Assembly (NCBI RefSeq): GCF_001571225.1
Contig: NZ_BCTJ01000006.1
Coordinates: forward strand, 1 to 64,000
Length of the DNA: 64,000 nucleotides
DNA from: Hydrogenophaga palleronii NBRC 102513
GTDB lineage: Bacteria; Pseudomonadota; Gammaproteobacteria; Burkholderiales; Burkholderiaceae_C
Reading direction: 5' to 3'
Below the pieces are notes generated by a model. The model was not told the origin of the DNA. It made no database searches and worked only from the letters and a program-made list of their open reading frames with translations. Below, one piece after another: positions 29,106-38,261 of this stretch. Position 1 is the first letter of the stretch, and every line of letters starts with the position of its first letter. Both the position numbers and the translations under genes were made by a program.

Positions 29106-29783
29106 ATGATCAAGCTCATCGCCGGCCTGGGCAACCCGGGGCCGGAATACGAACAGACACGCCACAACGCCGGTTTCTGGTGGGTCGACGAAGCCGCCCG
29201 CCTGCTCAAGGTGTCCCTGCAGATGGAACGTGGCCACTACGGCCTGGTGGCGCGCGCCAGCGTGGCCGGCCAGAGCGTCTGGCTGGTCGAGCCGCAGACC
29301 TTCATGAACCTCTCGGGAAAATCGGTCGCCTCGCTCGCGCGCTTCTTCAAGATCACGCCTGAAGAGGTGCTGGTGGTGCACGACGAGCTGGACCTTCCGC
29401 CCGGCGAGGCCAAGCTCAAGAAGGGTGGCGGACACGCCGGCCACAACGGCCTGCGCGACATCCATGGCCAGCTGGGCAGTGCCGACTACTGGCGGCTGCG
29501 GGTCGGCATCGGCCACCCGGGCAACAAGAACGAAGTGGCGAACTGGGTGCTGAAGAAGCCGTCACCGGACGACCGCATCGCCATTGCGCAGGCGCTGGAC
29601 CGGTCGCTCAAGGCCCTGCCCCAACTGATCGCCGGCGAGATGGACAAAGCCACCGCCCTGATCCACACCAGCAAACCGCCGCGTCCCAAGCCACCACGCC
29701 CGGTGGCAACAACGCCTGCGGCTCAGGCCGCAGAAGCGGGTGGTGCTGCGCCCGGCTCGCCGCCGCCCTCGGCCAGCGACTGA
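29106..29783 (+). CDS. pth: peptidyl-tRNA hydrolase
   Basis: Releases tRNA from peptidyl-tRNA dropped off ribosomes. Core of about 190 residues: [20 protein letters not shown] with the catalytic His, [20 protein letters not shown] with the catalytic Asp, [13 protein letters not shown]. Unlike E. coli Pth it has about 35 extra C-terminal residues rich in Pro/Ala that overlap the 3' end of the convergent ferredoxin gene by 61 nt. Start [12 protein letters not shown] preferred; ATG three codons earlier (29097) is equally possible. Confidence 0.94.
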   Translation: MIKLIAGLGNPGPEYEQTRHNAGFWWVDEAARLLKVSLQMERGHYGLVARASVAGQSVWLVEPQTFMNLSGKSVASLARFFKITPEEVLVVHDELDLPPGEAKLKKGGGHAGHNGLRDIHGQLGSADYWRLRVGIGHPGNKNEVANWVLKKPSPDDRIAIAQALDRSLKALPQLIAGEMDKATALIHTSKPPRPKPPRPVATTPAAQAAEAGGAAPGSPPPSASD

Positions 29784-30031
29784 CCGGCGTTCTGCAACCG
29801 CTGGTACTTCTGCCACAGGGTCTCGCGCGACTCGACGTGGTTGGGGTCGACCGGAATGCAGCTCACCGGGCAGACCTGCATGCACTGCGGTTCGTCAAAG
29901 TGGCCCACACATTCGGTGCAACGCGCCGGATCGATCTCGTAGATCACCTCGCCCATGTAGATCGCCTGGTTGGGGCATTCGGGCTCGCACACATCGCAGT
30001 TGATGCATTCGTCGGTGATGAACAAGGCCAT
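29723..30031 (-). CDS. YfhL-type 2[4Fe-4S] ferredoxin
   Basis: 102-residue ferredoxin beginning [20 protein letters not shown]. The first cluster motif is CxxCxxCxxxCP; the second, [18 protein letters not shown], has the eight-residue spacing typical of the Allochromatium/YfhL class with unusually low-potential clusters. The last 20 residues are low-complexity and overlap pth on the other strand. It follows coaD by 2 nt, a conserved coaD-ferredoxin pairing in betaproteobacteria. Electron partners unknown. Confidence 0.93.
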   Translation of the reverse strand: MALFITDECINCDVCEPECPNQAIYMGEVIYEIDPARCTECVGHFDEPQCMQVCPVSCIPVDPNHVESRETLWQKYQRLQNAGQSLAEGGGEPGAAPPASAA

Positions 30032-30033
30032 GG

Positions 30034-30552
30034 TCAGGCCTGCAGTGTTTGGGGTGCGAGGCGCGCTGCGACCGCGGCGCTCACCATCTGCGACACGTCG
30101 CCGCCCAGTTGCGAGATTTCGCGCACCAGCGTGCTGGAGATGCACTGCAGCTCGGCCTGCGGCAGCAGAAACACGGTTTCCACGTCGGGGTTCAGCTTGC
30201 GGTTCATGGCCGCCATCTGCGCCTCGTAGTCGAAGTCGGTCATGTTGCGGATGCCGCGCACCACGGCGTTCGCGCCCTGCTGGCGGCAGAAGTCCATGAT
30301 CAGGCCTTCAAACGGCAGCACGCGCACCCGGCCGGGCAGGCTGGCCGCCACTTCGGCTGCCATGTCCAGGCGCTGTTGCAGCGTGAAGCGGGTCTTTTTG
30401 TGGTGGGCAATGGCGACCGCGATGATCACCTCGTCGAACAGCAGCGCGGCGCGCCGCGTGACGTCCTCATGGCCGAGGGTGATGGGGTCGAAGGTGCCGC
30501 TGTAGACCGCGACGCGACCCTGGCCACCGGTTGAAGCAAGGGCTGAACTCAT
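30034..30552 (-). CDS. coaD: pantetheine-phosphate adenylyltransferase
   Basis: Penultimate step of coenzyme A synthesis; 172 residues. Nucleotidyltransferase motif GTFDPITLGHEDV (T/HxGH class), MAAMNRKLNPDVETVFL and SSTLVREISQLGGDVS are diagnostic. Between rsmD (36 nt upstream) and the ferredoxin gene (2 nt downstream), all on the minus strand. Confidence 0.96.
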   Translation of the reverse strand: MSSALASTGGQGRVAVYSGTFDPITLGHEDVTRRAALLFDEVIIAVAIAHHKKTRFTLQQRLDMAAEVAASLPGRVRVLPFEGLIMDFCRQQGANAVVRGIRNMTDFDYEAQMAAMNRKLNPDVETVFLLPQAELQCISSTLVREISQLGGDVSQMVSAAVAARLAPQTLQA

Positions 30553-30588
30553 GCCCCGGATTATGCGCGTGCGGGTCTGATGCCCGCC

Positions 30589-31203
30589 TCAGCCGGCGGC
30601 CAATGGCCGCAACAGGTGAAAGGCCACCGCACCAGCCTTGCCCTGGCGGTGCAGTTGCAGGCCGAGCTGGGCGAGTTCGTCCGCGCCCCAGGGGCGGGGC
30701 GCTTCCAGGTAGATCAGGCCGTCGTCGCGCAGCGCCTGGCGGGCCGCGGCGAGCGCGCCGGTGTACACGGCGTCGTTCTGGCCGTCGGCAAACGGCGGGT
30801 CGAGAAACACCACGTCCCAACCCTGGCCGGCGCGCTGGCGCAAGGCGGCGATGCCGTCACCACGCTCCACGCGCACGCCGCTGGCCTTGAGCTGCGTGCT
30901 GATGCGGCTGAGGTTGGCCAGTAGCGCGCTGTCCTGCTCGACCAGCACCACCTCCACCGCGCCGCGCGAGGCCGCCTCCAGGCCGAGTGCGCCGGTGCCG
31001 GCAAAGGCGTCGATGCAGCGCCAGCCGCTCAGGTCCTGGCCCAGCCAGTTGAACAGGGTTTCGCGCACGCGCGAGGGCGTGGGCCGCAGGCCCGGCCGGT
31101 CGGTCACGGGCAGCTTGCTGCGTTTCCACTGGCCGCCGATGATGCGCACCTCGTGCGGCGCAGTGGCGGCGGTGCGGGCCGCGTTGGAGACAGGTTTTTT
31201 CAT
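30589..31203 (-). CDS. rsmD: 16S rRNA (guanine966-N2)-methyltransferase
   Basis: SAM-dependent methyltransferase of 204 residues acting on the 30S subunit. RIIGGQWKRSKL, RPTPSRVRETLFNWL, SAM motif DAFAGTGALGLEAASRGA and catalytic FLDPPF are hallmarks. I used ATG 31203; an upstream in-frame ATG at 31251 adds residues unlike the family. It heads rsmD-coaD-ferredoxin. Confidence 0.94.
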   Translation of the reverse strand: MKKPVSNAARTAATAPHEVRIIGGQWKRSKLPVTDRPGLRPTPSRVRETLFNWLGQDLSGWRCIDAFAGTGALGLEAASRGAVEVVLVEQDSALLANLSRISTQLKASGVRVERGDGIAALRQRAGQGWDVVFLDPPFADGQNDAVYTGALAAARQALRDDGLIYLEAPRPWGADELAQLGLQLHRQGKAGAVAFHLLRPLAAG

Positions 31204-31260
31204 GGGCGCGAGCTTACGCGAGTCGACGAACACCCGGGCGTGCTCGATCAAGAAACACCG

Positions 31261-31334
31261 CGGATCTGGCTCCGCCAGGCCGCAGGTGTTGCCCCCCGCA
31301 AGGGGGAGGCGCCGCAGGCGCTGCGGGGGTGAGC
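31261..31334 (-). repeat. intergenic hairpin repeat, copy A
   Basis: Member of a five-copy family (see 38093, 51785, 53497, 54389). Read on the minus strand: CCCCCGC / GGCGCC hairpin, a CCCCC-TTGC-GGGGG hairpin, then CTGGCGGAGCCAG. It lies between the M16 peptidase stop and rsmD. Confidence 0.7.
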
Positions 31335-31335
31335 C

Positions 31336-32670
31336 CTACTTGCCGCCGACCACCACCGTGACCATGCGGTCCGGCTGCAGCACACGCGCAAAGGCGCGCT
31401 GGATGTCGGCCGTGCTCAGGCGCTGCACTTCGGACGTCCAGGTATCGAGGTAGTTCAGCGGCAGGTCGTTCCAGGCGATGTTGGCCACGTTGTCCAGCAG
31501 CTTGCGGTTGCTGTCCAGGCGCAGGGCTTCGCCGTTGACCAGGTAGTCCTTGGCGGCCTGCAGCTCAGCCTCGGTCGGCCCCTCGGCGACGAACTTGCGC
31601 ACCACCTCGCGCACCACCTCCACCGCCTGCGTGGCCTGATCGGGCCGCGTGGTCAGCGCGATCTGGAACGCGCCGGCCTGGCGGCCGTTGACGAAGTAAC
31701 TCGACACGCCGTAGGTCAGGCCACGTTGCTCGCGCACCTCGCTCATCAGGCGCGAGACAAAACCGCCACCGCCCAGCACGTAGTTGCCCACGAACAGGGC
31801 AAAGAAGTCGGGGTCGTTGCGCGGCACGCCGGGCTGGCCGATCAGCACCTGGGCCTGTGCCGCGGCAAACGGCAGGCGTTGATCCACCGCTTGCGTGAGC
31901 GGCAGCACCGGCGGCATCTCGGGCAGGGCCTGGCAACCGTGTGGCTGCAGGGCGGCCATCAGGCGGCCCACGATGCGGTCGGCGGTGGAGCGGTCCACCG
32001 CACCCACCATGGACACCTGCGCCCCGCAGCTCATCACATGGCGGCGGTAGAACTTGCGCATGTCGGCCACGCTGATGGTGCGCAGGGTCTTGGCGTCGCT
32101 GCGAAAACCGTAGGGATGCTTGCCGAAAACGGCGGTGCTGAAAGCGCGGCTGGCCTGGGTGCCGGGGCGGTTCTCGGCCTCCTGCAAGGCGGCCACCAGG
32201 CGTTCGCGGTCACGTTGCCAGACGCGTTCGGGCCAGGCCGGCGCGGCCAGCTGGCGCGCGGCCAGGGCCACGGCGCGTTCCAGCAGATCGGGCTCCGTGA
32301 GGGTGCGCAGCGAGACGTTGAAACGGTCCAGCGTGGCGTCGGCACCGAACTGCGCGCCGAGGTCGGCCCAGGCTTCACCGAGCTGGTTTTCGTCCAGCGC
32401 GGGCAGGCCGGGCTGGGCCGCCACGCCACCCGAGAGCAGGCTGGCGGTGGCATTGGCCAGGCCAACCTGGGTCGCGGGATCGCGGCGGCGGCCGCCATCG
32501 AAGTCGATCTGCACGTCCAGCATCGGCAGCGACGGGCTGTTGATCAGGCTCACGCGCGCGCCGCTGGCGTGTTGCCATTGTTCGATCGGAATGGTGGCCT
32601 GGGCGAGGCCCGCCGTGGCCAGCAGGCACAGGGCGAGCACGGGGCGTTGCAGCAAGGGAAGAAGCTTCAT
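31336..32670 (-). CDS. M16-family peptidase-like protein, non-catalytic subunit
   Basis: 444 residues with a signal peptide (cleavage near AQA-T, residue 25) and the two-lobed insulinase/pitrilysin fold, but no HxxEH zinc motif where it should be (around residues 60-70). SCGAQVSMVGAVD, GQPGVPRNDPDFFALFVGNYVLGG and GLTYGVSSYF are typical of M16 C-terminal domains. It follows the catalytic paralogue by 18 nt, so the two likely form a periplasmic heterodimer like mitochondrial processing peptidase. Substrate unknown. Confidence 0.9.
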   Translation of the reverse strand: MKLLPLLQRPVLALCLLATAGLAQATIPIEQWQHASGARVSLINSPSLPMLDVQIDFDGGRRRDPATQVGLANATASLLSGGVAAQPGLPALDENQLGEAWADLGAQFGADATLDRFNVSLRTLTEPDLLERAVALAARQLAAPAWPERVWQRDRERLVAALQEAENRPGTQASRAFSTAVFGKHPYGFRSDAKTLRTISVADMRKFYRRHVMSCGAQVSMVGAVDRSTADRIVGRLMAALQPHGCQALPEMPPVLPLTQAVDQRLPFAAAQAQVLIGQPGVPRNDPDFFALFVGNYVLGGGGFVSRLMSEVREQRGLTYGVSSYFVNGRQAGAFQIALTTRPDQATQAVEVVREVVRKFVAEGPTEAELQAAKDYLVNGEALRLDSNRKLLDNVANIAWNDLPLNYLDTWTSEVQRLSTADIQRAFARVLQPDRMVTVVVGGK

Positions 32671-32688
32671 GGTGTGTGCGGGCGCGGT

Positions 32689-34194
32689 TCAGTCGTGCGT
32701 GAGCGCAGGGCGTGGACCGGCCGGGGCCACGGGCACGGCCTCACGGCGCGAAGGGTCGGGCACCAGCACGCCGGTGGTGAGTTGTTCGTCGGAGAAATAA
32801 CGCTGCGCCACGGACTGCACCTGGGCCGCCGTGACGGCGCGCAGCCGGGTCATGAGGCGCTCGTTGCCATCCAGCCCCTGACCATTGATCCAGTTGCTGC
32901 CGAGTTCACGCGCCTGGTTGGCCACCGAGTCGAGCTTGTAGATCTCGCCGGCCATCCACTGCGTCTTCACGCGCTGCAGCTCCGCGTCCTGGATGCCGTC
33001 GCGTGCGATGCGCGCCACCTCGGCCTGCAATGCCGCGGCAGCGGCGTCGGTGCTCACGCCTTTGGCCGGCACCGCCGTCAGCATGAAGAGCTGCGGGCCA
33101 CGGCCCATCAGGCCGTAGGACGAGCCGGCGCTGTCGGCCAGGCGCTTGCCGCCCGTGCCCACGCCTTGCACCAGCGCGCGGTCCAGGCGGGCGCCGTCGT
33201 AGCCGTCGAGCACCGCCGAGAGCACGGTGAGCGCCAGCGCATCGCGGTCGGCGTCGTCATCGACCTCGGCACCGCGCCACTGCGGCACCTTGTAGGCCAG
33301 CGCGACCAGGGCCTGGTCGGCCACGGCGCGGTATTCGAGCCGGCGCGGGCCGACCTGCTGCGGCTCCAGCCGCGGCTTGCGCGCCGGCACGGCACCGTTG
33401 GCGGTGATGGCGCCGAAGTGTTTCTCGGCCAGGGCGCGCACCTGCTGCACGTCCACGTCGCCAGCGATCACCAGTGCGGCATTGGCCGGCACGTACCAGC
33501 GGCGGTAGAACGCGCGGGCATCGTCCGGCGTCATGGCATCGAGGTCGCTCATCCAGCCGATCACCGGGCGCCGGTAGGGGCTGGCCTGGTAAACCATGGC
33601 GGTCAGGGCTTCGTACATGCGCGAGCGTGGCGACTCTTCGGTGCGCTGGCGCCGTTCTTCCTTGATCACCTCGATCTCGCGCTTGAACTCGTCGTCGTCC
33701 CACTGGTTGCGGGCGAAACGGTCGGCCTCGAGCCGCATGCCCTCTTCCAGCTGGCGCACCGGCAACTGCAGGTGGTAGGCGGTGGCGTCGCGTGTGGTGA
33801 AGGCGTTGTCCACGCCGCCCAGCGCGGCCACGCGGCGCGAGAACTCGCCGGGTTTGATGTCGGGCGTGCCCTTGAACATCATGTGTTCCAGCGCGTGGGC
33901 CACGCCGCTGGTGCCGTCGACCTCGTCCATCGAACCGACCCGCACCCACAGCATCTGCACCACGGTGGGCGCACGCCGGTCGGGCCGCACGATCAGCGTC
34001 ATGCCGTTGGCCAGCGTGAACTGCTGGGCCGATGCGGACGGGCTCGAAGCGGAGGTGGTACTCGGGGTGGAAGGGCTGGGCGTGGCGGGTGGTGATGGTT
34101 GCGCCAGCGCGCTGCCAGCCAGCATCGCCAGAGCCATCAAAAGCACCCGACAGCGTGTGTCGGTGGGTGGCGATGGGCGTTTCATAGAATGCAA
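32689..34194 (-). CDS. M16-family zinc metallopeptidase, catalytic subunit
   Basis: 501 residues with a signal peptide and a Ser/Pro-rich linker of about 35 residues before the catalytic domain. Inverted zinc motif HALEH (His100, Glu103, His104) with a further Glu about 75 residues downstream. Two M16 lobes follow. Exported, presumably periplasmic. Operonic with the inactive partner. The 5' end meets the ftsY leader head-on; a later ATG (34185) is also plausible. Confidence 0.9.
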   Translation of the reverse strand: MHSMKRPSPPTDTRCRVLLMALAMLAGSALAQPSPPATPSPSTPSTTSASSPSASAQQFTLANGMTLIVRPDRRAPTVVQMLWVRVGSMDEVDGTSGVAHALEHMMFKGTPDIKPGEFSRRVAALGGVDNAFTTRDATAYHLQLPVRQLEEGMRLEADRFARNQWDDDEFKREIEVIKEERRQRTEESPRSRMYEALTAMVYQASPYRRPVIGWMSDLDAMTPDDARAFYRRWYVPANAALVIAGDVDVQQVRALAEKHFGAITANGAVPARKPRLEPQQVGPRRLEYRAVADQALVALAYKVPQWRGAEVDDDADRDALALTVLSAVLDGYDGARLDRALVQGVGTGGKRLADSAGSSYGLMGRGPQLFMLTAVPAKGVSTDAAAAALQAEVARIARDGIQDAELQRVKTQWMAGEIYKLDSVANQARELGSNWINGQGLDGNERLMTRLRAVTAAQVQSVAQRYFSDEQLTTGVLVPDPSRREAVPVAPAGPRPALTHD

Positions 34195-34214
34195 TGGATT
34201 CTAGAGATGGAAAA

Positions 34215-35309
34215 ATGTTCTCGTTCTTTCGCAAAAAAACCCCTCCTCCTTCTGTGCCGGCCACGCCCGAGGCCTCGCCGGCCCCGCGTGAACCGGCCGC
34301 GCCCGCTCCGGCTGCTGCAACTCCACCGGCCCCCGCAGTGCCCGCCATCGCGCCGGTTCCGGTTCCGGCACCAGCTCCGGTTCCGACTCCAGTCCCCGCA
34401 CCGGCCGCACCGCGCCAGGGCTGGCTGGACAAACTCAAGGCCGGCCTGCGCAAGACCGGTTCGGGCATTGCCACGGTGTTCACCGGCACGCAGATCGACG
34501 ATGCGCTGTACGAGGAGCTCGAATCGGCCCTGCTGATGGCCGACACCGGCGTCAAGGCCACCAGCCATCTGCTGGACGACCTCAAGCGCCGCGTGAAGGA
34601 GCAGAAGACCACCGACCCGGCGGCCGTCAAGGGCCTGCTGGCCGATGCCATTGCCGACCTGCTGGCACCGCTGCAGAAGCGGCTGGTGATCGGTGAACAC
34701 AAGCCCACGGTGATCATGGTCGCGGGCGTCAACGGTGCCGGCAAGACCACCTCCATCGGCAAGCTCACGCGACACCTGGCCGACAGCGGTGCCTCGGTGC
34801 TGCTGGCGGCGGCCGACACCTTCCGCGCCGCCGCGCGCGAGCAGCTCGCCGTCTGGGCCGACCGCAACACGGTGGAGATCATCACGCAGCAAGGTGGTGA
34901 CCCGGCCGCCGTGAGCTTCGACGCCGTCACCGCCGGCAAGGCGCGTGGGCGCGACGTGGTGCTGGTCGACACCGCCGGACGCCTGCCGACGCAGCTGCAC
35001 CTGATGGAAGAGCTGCGCAAGATCAAGCGCGTGGTGCAGAAGGCCGATGCCAGCGCGCCGCACGAGGTGCTGCTGGTGATCGACGGCAACACCGGGCAGA
35101 ACGCGCTGCACCAGGTGCGCGCCTTCGACGAAGCGCTGCAGCTCACCGGCCTGGTCATCACCAAGCTGGACGGCACGGCCAAGGGTGGCGTGTTGTGCGC
35201 CATCGCGCGCGAGAAGCCGGTGCCGGTGTACTTCATCGGAGTCGGCGAAAAGCTCGAAGACCTCGAAACCTTCGACGCACGCGAGTTCGCCCAGGCCCTG
35301 CTGGCCTGA
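34215..35309 (+). CDS. ftsY: signal recognition particle receptor FtsY
   Basis: SRP receptor GTPase of 364 residues for co-translational insertion of inner-membrane proteins. A short Pro/Ala-rich A domain (residues 10-70) replaces the acidic one of E. coli; then the N domain and G domain with [14 protein letters not shown] near 170, [20 protein letters not shown], and [10 protein letters not shown]. Start at MFSFFRKK (ATG 34215) fits the family's membrane-binding N-terminus. Divergent from the M16 pair; uppP follows at 67 nt. Confidence 0.95.
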   Translation: MFSFFRKKTPPPSVPATPEASPAPREPAAPAPAAATPPAPAVPAIAPVPVPAPAPVPTPVPAPAAPRQGWLDKLKAGLRKTGSGIATVFTGTQIDDALYEELESALLMADTGVKATSHLLDDLKRRVKEQKTTDPAAVKGLLADAIADLLAPLQKRLVIGEHKPTVIMVAGVNGAGKTTSIGKLTRHLADSGASVLLAAADTFRAAAREQLAVWADRNTVEIITQQGGDPAAVSFDAVTAGKARGRDVVLVDTAGRLPTQLHLMEELRKIKRVVQKADASAPHEVLLVIDGNTGQNALHQVRAFDEALQLTGLVITKLDGTAKGGVLCAIAREKPVPVYFIGVGEKLEDLETFDAREFAQALLA

Positions 35310-35376
35310 AGCGGGCGGGTGGCGCCTCCCTATACTTCGCGCACCCGCCCACCACACCCAACCCAACACCCACGCC

Positions 35377-36216
35377 ATGAGCCCAACCACCGCCTGGCTG
35401 GAAGCCGCTTTCCTTGGTCTGATCCAGGGGCTGACCGAATTCCTCCCGATCTCCTCCAGCGCGCACCTGCGCATCATCGGCCCGCTGCTGCCCTCCGGCG
35501 GCGACCCGGGCGCGGCCTTTACCGCCATCACCCAGATCGGCACCGAAGCCGCGGTGCTGTTGTACTTCCGGCACGACATCGTGCGCATCTTCCTGGCCTG
35601 GTGGGCCTCGCTCACGCAGGCACACAAACGCCAGGACCCGGACGCGCGCATGGGCTGGCTGATCATCATCGGCTCGGTGCCCATCGTGGTGCTCGGCCTG
35701 CTGTTCAAGGACGCGATTGAAGGGCACCTGCGCAACCTGTACATCACTGCCACCATGCTGATCGTGTTCGGCATCATCCTCGGCGTGGCTGACCGCCTGG
35801 GCCGCCGCGAGCGCACGCTGGACAAGCTCACCTGGGGCCATGGCCTGCTGTTCGGCCTGGCGCAGGCGATGGCGCTGATCCCCGGCGTCTCGCGCTCCGG
35901 CGGCACCATCACCGCCGGCCTGCTGATGGGCTACACGCGCGAAGCCGCTGCCCGTTATTCCTTCCTGCTCGCCATTCCGGCGGTGATGGGTTCAGGCTTC
36001 TACCAGCTGCTGCGCAGCTGGCAGCACGGCAGCCCCATCGCCCCTGGCCCGACCGCCCTGGCCACCCTGATCGCCTTCGGCGTGGGTTATGGTGTGATCG
36101 TGGTGTTCCTCAAGCTGGTGTCCACACGCGGCTACATGGCCTTCGTGTACTACCGCATCGCGCTCGGCCTGCTGGTGTTCGGCCTGCTCGGCGCCGGCAT
36201 ACTCAGCGCGCATTGA
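35377..36216 (+). CDS. uppP: undecaprenyl-diphosphatase
   Basis: Integral membrane phosphatase (BacA) of 279 residues recycling undecaprenyl pyrophosphate for peptidoglycan and O-antigen synthesis; confers bacitracin tolerance when abundant. Motifs [14 protein letters not shown] and [17 protein letters not shown] carry the catalytic residues; about eight membrane segments. Start at [10 protein letters not shown] matches family N-termini. Confidence 0.96.
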   Translation: MSPTTAWLEAAFLGLIQGLTEFLPISSSAHLRIIGPLLPSGGDPGAAFTAITQIGTEAAVLLYFRHDIVRIFLAWWASLTQAHKRQDPDARMGWLIIIGSVPIVVLGLLFKDAIEGHLRNLYITATMLIVFGIILGVADRLGRRERTLDKLTWGHGLLFGLAQAMALIPGVSRSGGTITAGLLMGYTREAAARYSFLLAIPAVMGSGFYQLLRSWQHGSPIAPGPTALATLIAFGVGYGVIVVFLKLVSTRGYMAFVYYRIALGLLVFGLLGAGILSAH

Positions 36217-36631
36217 CGTGCCGCCCCGGCCCGGACCGCCTGCGCCACGCGGGTTCCGGGCCCGGCGACTGCTGCGCTGACGCGACCTGCTCGCGCCCGG
36301 CAGCCCCATCCCCCTGTGCACCGGCTTTGCCGCGCCGCGGCTGATCGCGCCGGGCCTGACCATCGGCTGCGCACCGGTCAATCCCCATCCTTCCCCGCAA
36401 CGCCTGTCACTTCGCTGCGCGCTGGCGCACGACCGGTCGGCCCATGGGTGCGCCGCAGCACCTGGGTGGCACGACCATTGCAAGCATGCGGCGAGGTGGC
36501 TGGCCGGCCGGTGAAGGGCCGATGACGGGCCGTGACTCGAAACGACAACACAGCGCTTTCACAAACCGGCATTAGGATAACTTTATTACTACATCTCCGA
36601 CTGCCCATTTTTCCAACGCAGAACGCTTTCC
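36217..36631. other. 415-nt gap between uppP and the next membrane-protein gene
   Basis: No convincing gene. The first 300 nt are GC-rich with short, compositionally implausible frames only. The last 70 nt (around 36560-36600) are clearly AT-rich (TTTATTACTACAT) and probably hold the promoter of the following gene. No hairpin with a T-run after uppP and no known motif seen. Confidence 0.5.
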
Positions 36632-37249
36632 ATGGCCATCACCCTGCTTGTTTTCGCCCACCTGATTGCCGCCTGCATCGCCATCGGCACCATCGTGATC
36701 ACCGACCTGCGGCTGTTCGCCCGCGCCATGGGGTACAGCGTGGTGATCCCGCCGCCCGAACGGCTCGAAACCCGTGTGATCACGGGGGCGCTGTTGCTGC
36801 TCTACCTCAGTGGCGCCTGCCTGATCGCGCTTGGCGTGCAGGGCTTCGCCGGCCACCTGAGCAACCCCAAGCTGCAGGGCAAGCTGGTGCTGGTGGCGCT
36901 GCTGACCCTCAACGCCTTCTTCCTGCACCGGCAGGTGTTCCCCATCCTCGGGCGTTCGCGCACGGTCTCGTGCTGGACGCGCCGGGAATGGCTCACGGTT
37001 TCGCTCAGCGTGTCGCTGTCCAACAGCCTGTGGTTCTATTGCGCCTTCCTCGGTGTGGCCCGGGTCTGGAACGGCACCGTGTCGCTCGCGCTGGTGCTGG
37101 CCGTCGCCCTCTTGGCATGGATGGTGTTTTTGGTCCTGGTCAACGCCTTGTTGTTCGTGGCCGCGCGCGACAGGCCGCGAGAACGGCCGGATTGGATAGA
37201 CTCCATGAAGGCTTCCCTGAGCGACTTCTCCGGGCTACGGGACCGATAA
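36632..37249 (+). CDS. integral membrane protein of unknown function
   Basis: 205 residues with about five hydrophobic segments (roughly 4-25, 50-70, 82-98, 125-142, 150-172) and a charged, Arg-rich C-terminus (ARDRPRERPDW). I do not recognise a family motif. A His in the first helix (VFAHLIAA) and a conserved-looking RLETRVITGALLLL segment stand out. It is followed after 50 nt by a DUF4399 gene on the same strand, so the two may be co-expressed. Confidence 0.75.
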   Translation: MAITLLVFAHLIAACIAIGTIVITDLRLFARAMGYSVVIPPPERLETRVITGALLLLYLSGACLIALGVQGFAGHLSNPKLQGKLVLVALLTLNAFFLHRQVFPILGRSRTVSCWTRREWLTVSLSVSLSNSLWFYCAFLGVARVWNGTVSLALVLAVALLAWMVFLVLVNALLFVAARDRPRERPDWIDSMKASLSDFSGLRDR

Positions 37250-37299
37250 CCCGCCAGACGGCCATCCGTTCCACAGACAGGCACCGCGCCAGACCCGAC

Positions 37300-38091
37300 A
37301 TGCACGCCCTCCTCCGTTTTGCCGCTGTCCTGGCCGGCTCGGCCGCACTCTCGTCTGCCTGGGCACAGACCCCTTCCCCCACCACCGCGCACCCCTGGCA
37401 AGCGGCAGCGCCACGCCTGACGGCCGAGGCCTACTTCACCAACCTCAAGGACGGTGACCGCATCGAAACCCCTTACCTGCTCAAGTTCGGCCTATCCGGT
37501 GGCTGGGGCCTGGCACCGATCGCGCAACCCGGGCGCGCCAAGAGCGGCCACCACCACCTGCTCGTCAACCGCGACCTGCCCTTGAACTTCAAGGAAGCGC
37601 TGCCCTTCAACGACCAGTACATCCATTTCGGCAAGGGCCAGATGGAGACGGTGCTCACGCTCGAGCCCGGCACCTACACCTTGCGCATGCTGCTGGCCGA
37701 CCAGAAGCACCTGCCGCACTTCGTCTACAGCAAACCGGCCACCATCACGGTGACGCAGAAGAACGCCACCGACCCCAAGACCTTGTCGGTCAAGGGCGTG
37801 AGCATGGTGCTGGACGGCCCTGTGTTGAAGCGGCCGTTTCGTGTGCAGTTCCACGCCTCGGCGTTGAACGTGGCCCACCAGGCGCAGCGCATCCCCGAAA
37901 CAGGCCACTTCCGCCTCACCGTGTCGCCCGCTGCCGGCGCGCCGGTGCCGATGGACTTTGTGGAAGGCCAGACCGAAGTGTGGCTGTCGCCACCGGCCGG
38001 CAGCTACAGCCTCAAACTGGAGCTGCTGGACAACATTGCACCGGGCAAACCGCTCACCGACGCCGCCACCACCAGCGTGCGCGTCGAGTAA
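37300..38091 (+). CDS. exported DUF4399 protein, duplicated domain
   Basis: 263 residues, signal peptide ending SAWA-Q (about 22). Two copies of one beta-rich module: the first (about 40-148) has SGHHHLLVN, then LEPGTYTLRMLLAD; the second (about 160-262) has TGHFRLTV, then GQTEVWLSPPAGSYSLKLELLD. This resembles DUF4399, a periplasmic domain of unknown function. The His-rich GHHH of copy one is reduced to GH in copy two. The start at 37300 gives a proper signal peptide. Confidence 0.82.
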   Translation: MHALLRFAAVLAGSAALSSAWAQTPSPTTAHPWQAAAPRLTAEAYFTNLKDGDRIETPYLLKFGLSGGWGLAPIAQPGRAKSGHHHLLVNRDLPLNFKEALPFNDQYIHFGKGQMETVLTLEPGTYTLRMLLADQKHLPHFVYSKPATITVTQKNATDPKTLSVKGVSMVLDGPVLKRPFRVQFHASALNVAHQAQRIPETGHFRLTVSPAAGAPVPMDFVEGQTEVWLSPPAGSYSLKLELLDNIAPGKPLTDAATTSVRVE

Positions 38092-38092
38092 G

Positions 38093-38216
38093 TTGCCCCC
38101 TGCGCTGCTGCGCGGCTTCCCCCTCTGTGGCGCGCCTGCGGCGCTTCGGGCGGGGACGGCACCTCGGGCCGGCGGAGCCGGACCCCCAATGCCTTTGGAA
38201 AAAGGCACTTCGCACG
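38093..38216 (+). repeat. intergenic hairpin repeat, copy B
   Basis: Longest copy of the family. Modules in order: CCCCCTGCGC...GCGGC, CTTCCCCCTC...GGGGA, GGCCGG-CGGA-GCCGG, and a final TGCCTTT/AAAGGCA hairpin. Aligns closely, module by module, with copy C (51785) read on the opposite strand. Sits between two convergent genes. Confidence 0.75.
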
Positions 38217-38261
38217 TAACGGGTCGTGCGCCGGCGCAGCACAAAACGGATACGAGCGGCC

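Noticed and set aside
31726-34095. 789-codon open frame antisense to the M16 peptidase pair
   Set aside because: Shadow of two well-supported genes; low-complexity His/Gly/Ala-rich product.
36316-36525. 69-codon frame in the gap after uppP
   Set aside because: Arg/Ala/Pro-rich, no ribosome-binding site, no recognisable similarity; typical of non-coding GC-rich DNA.
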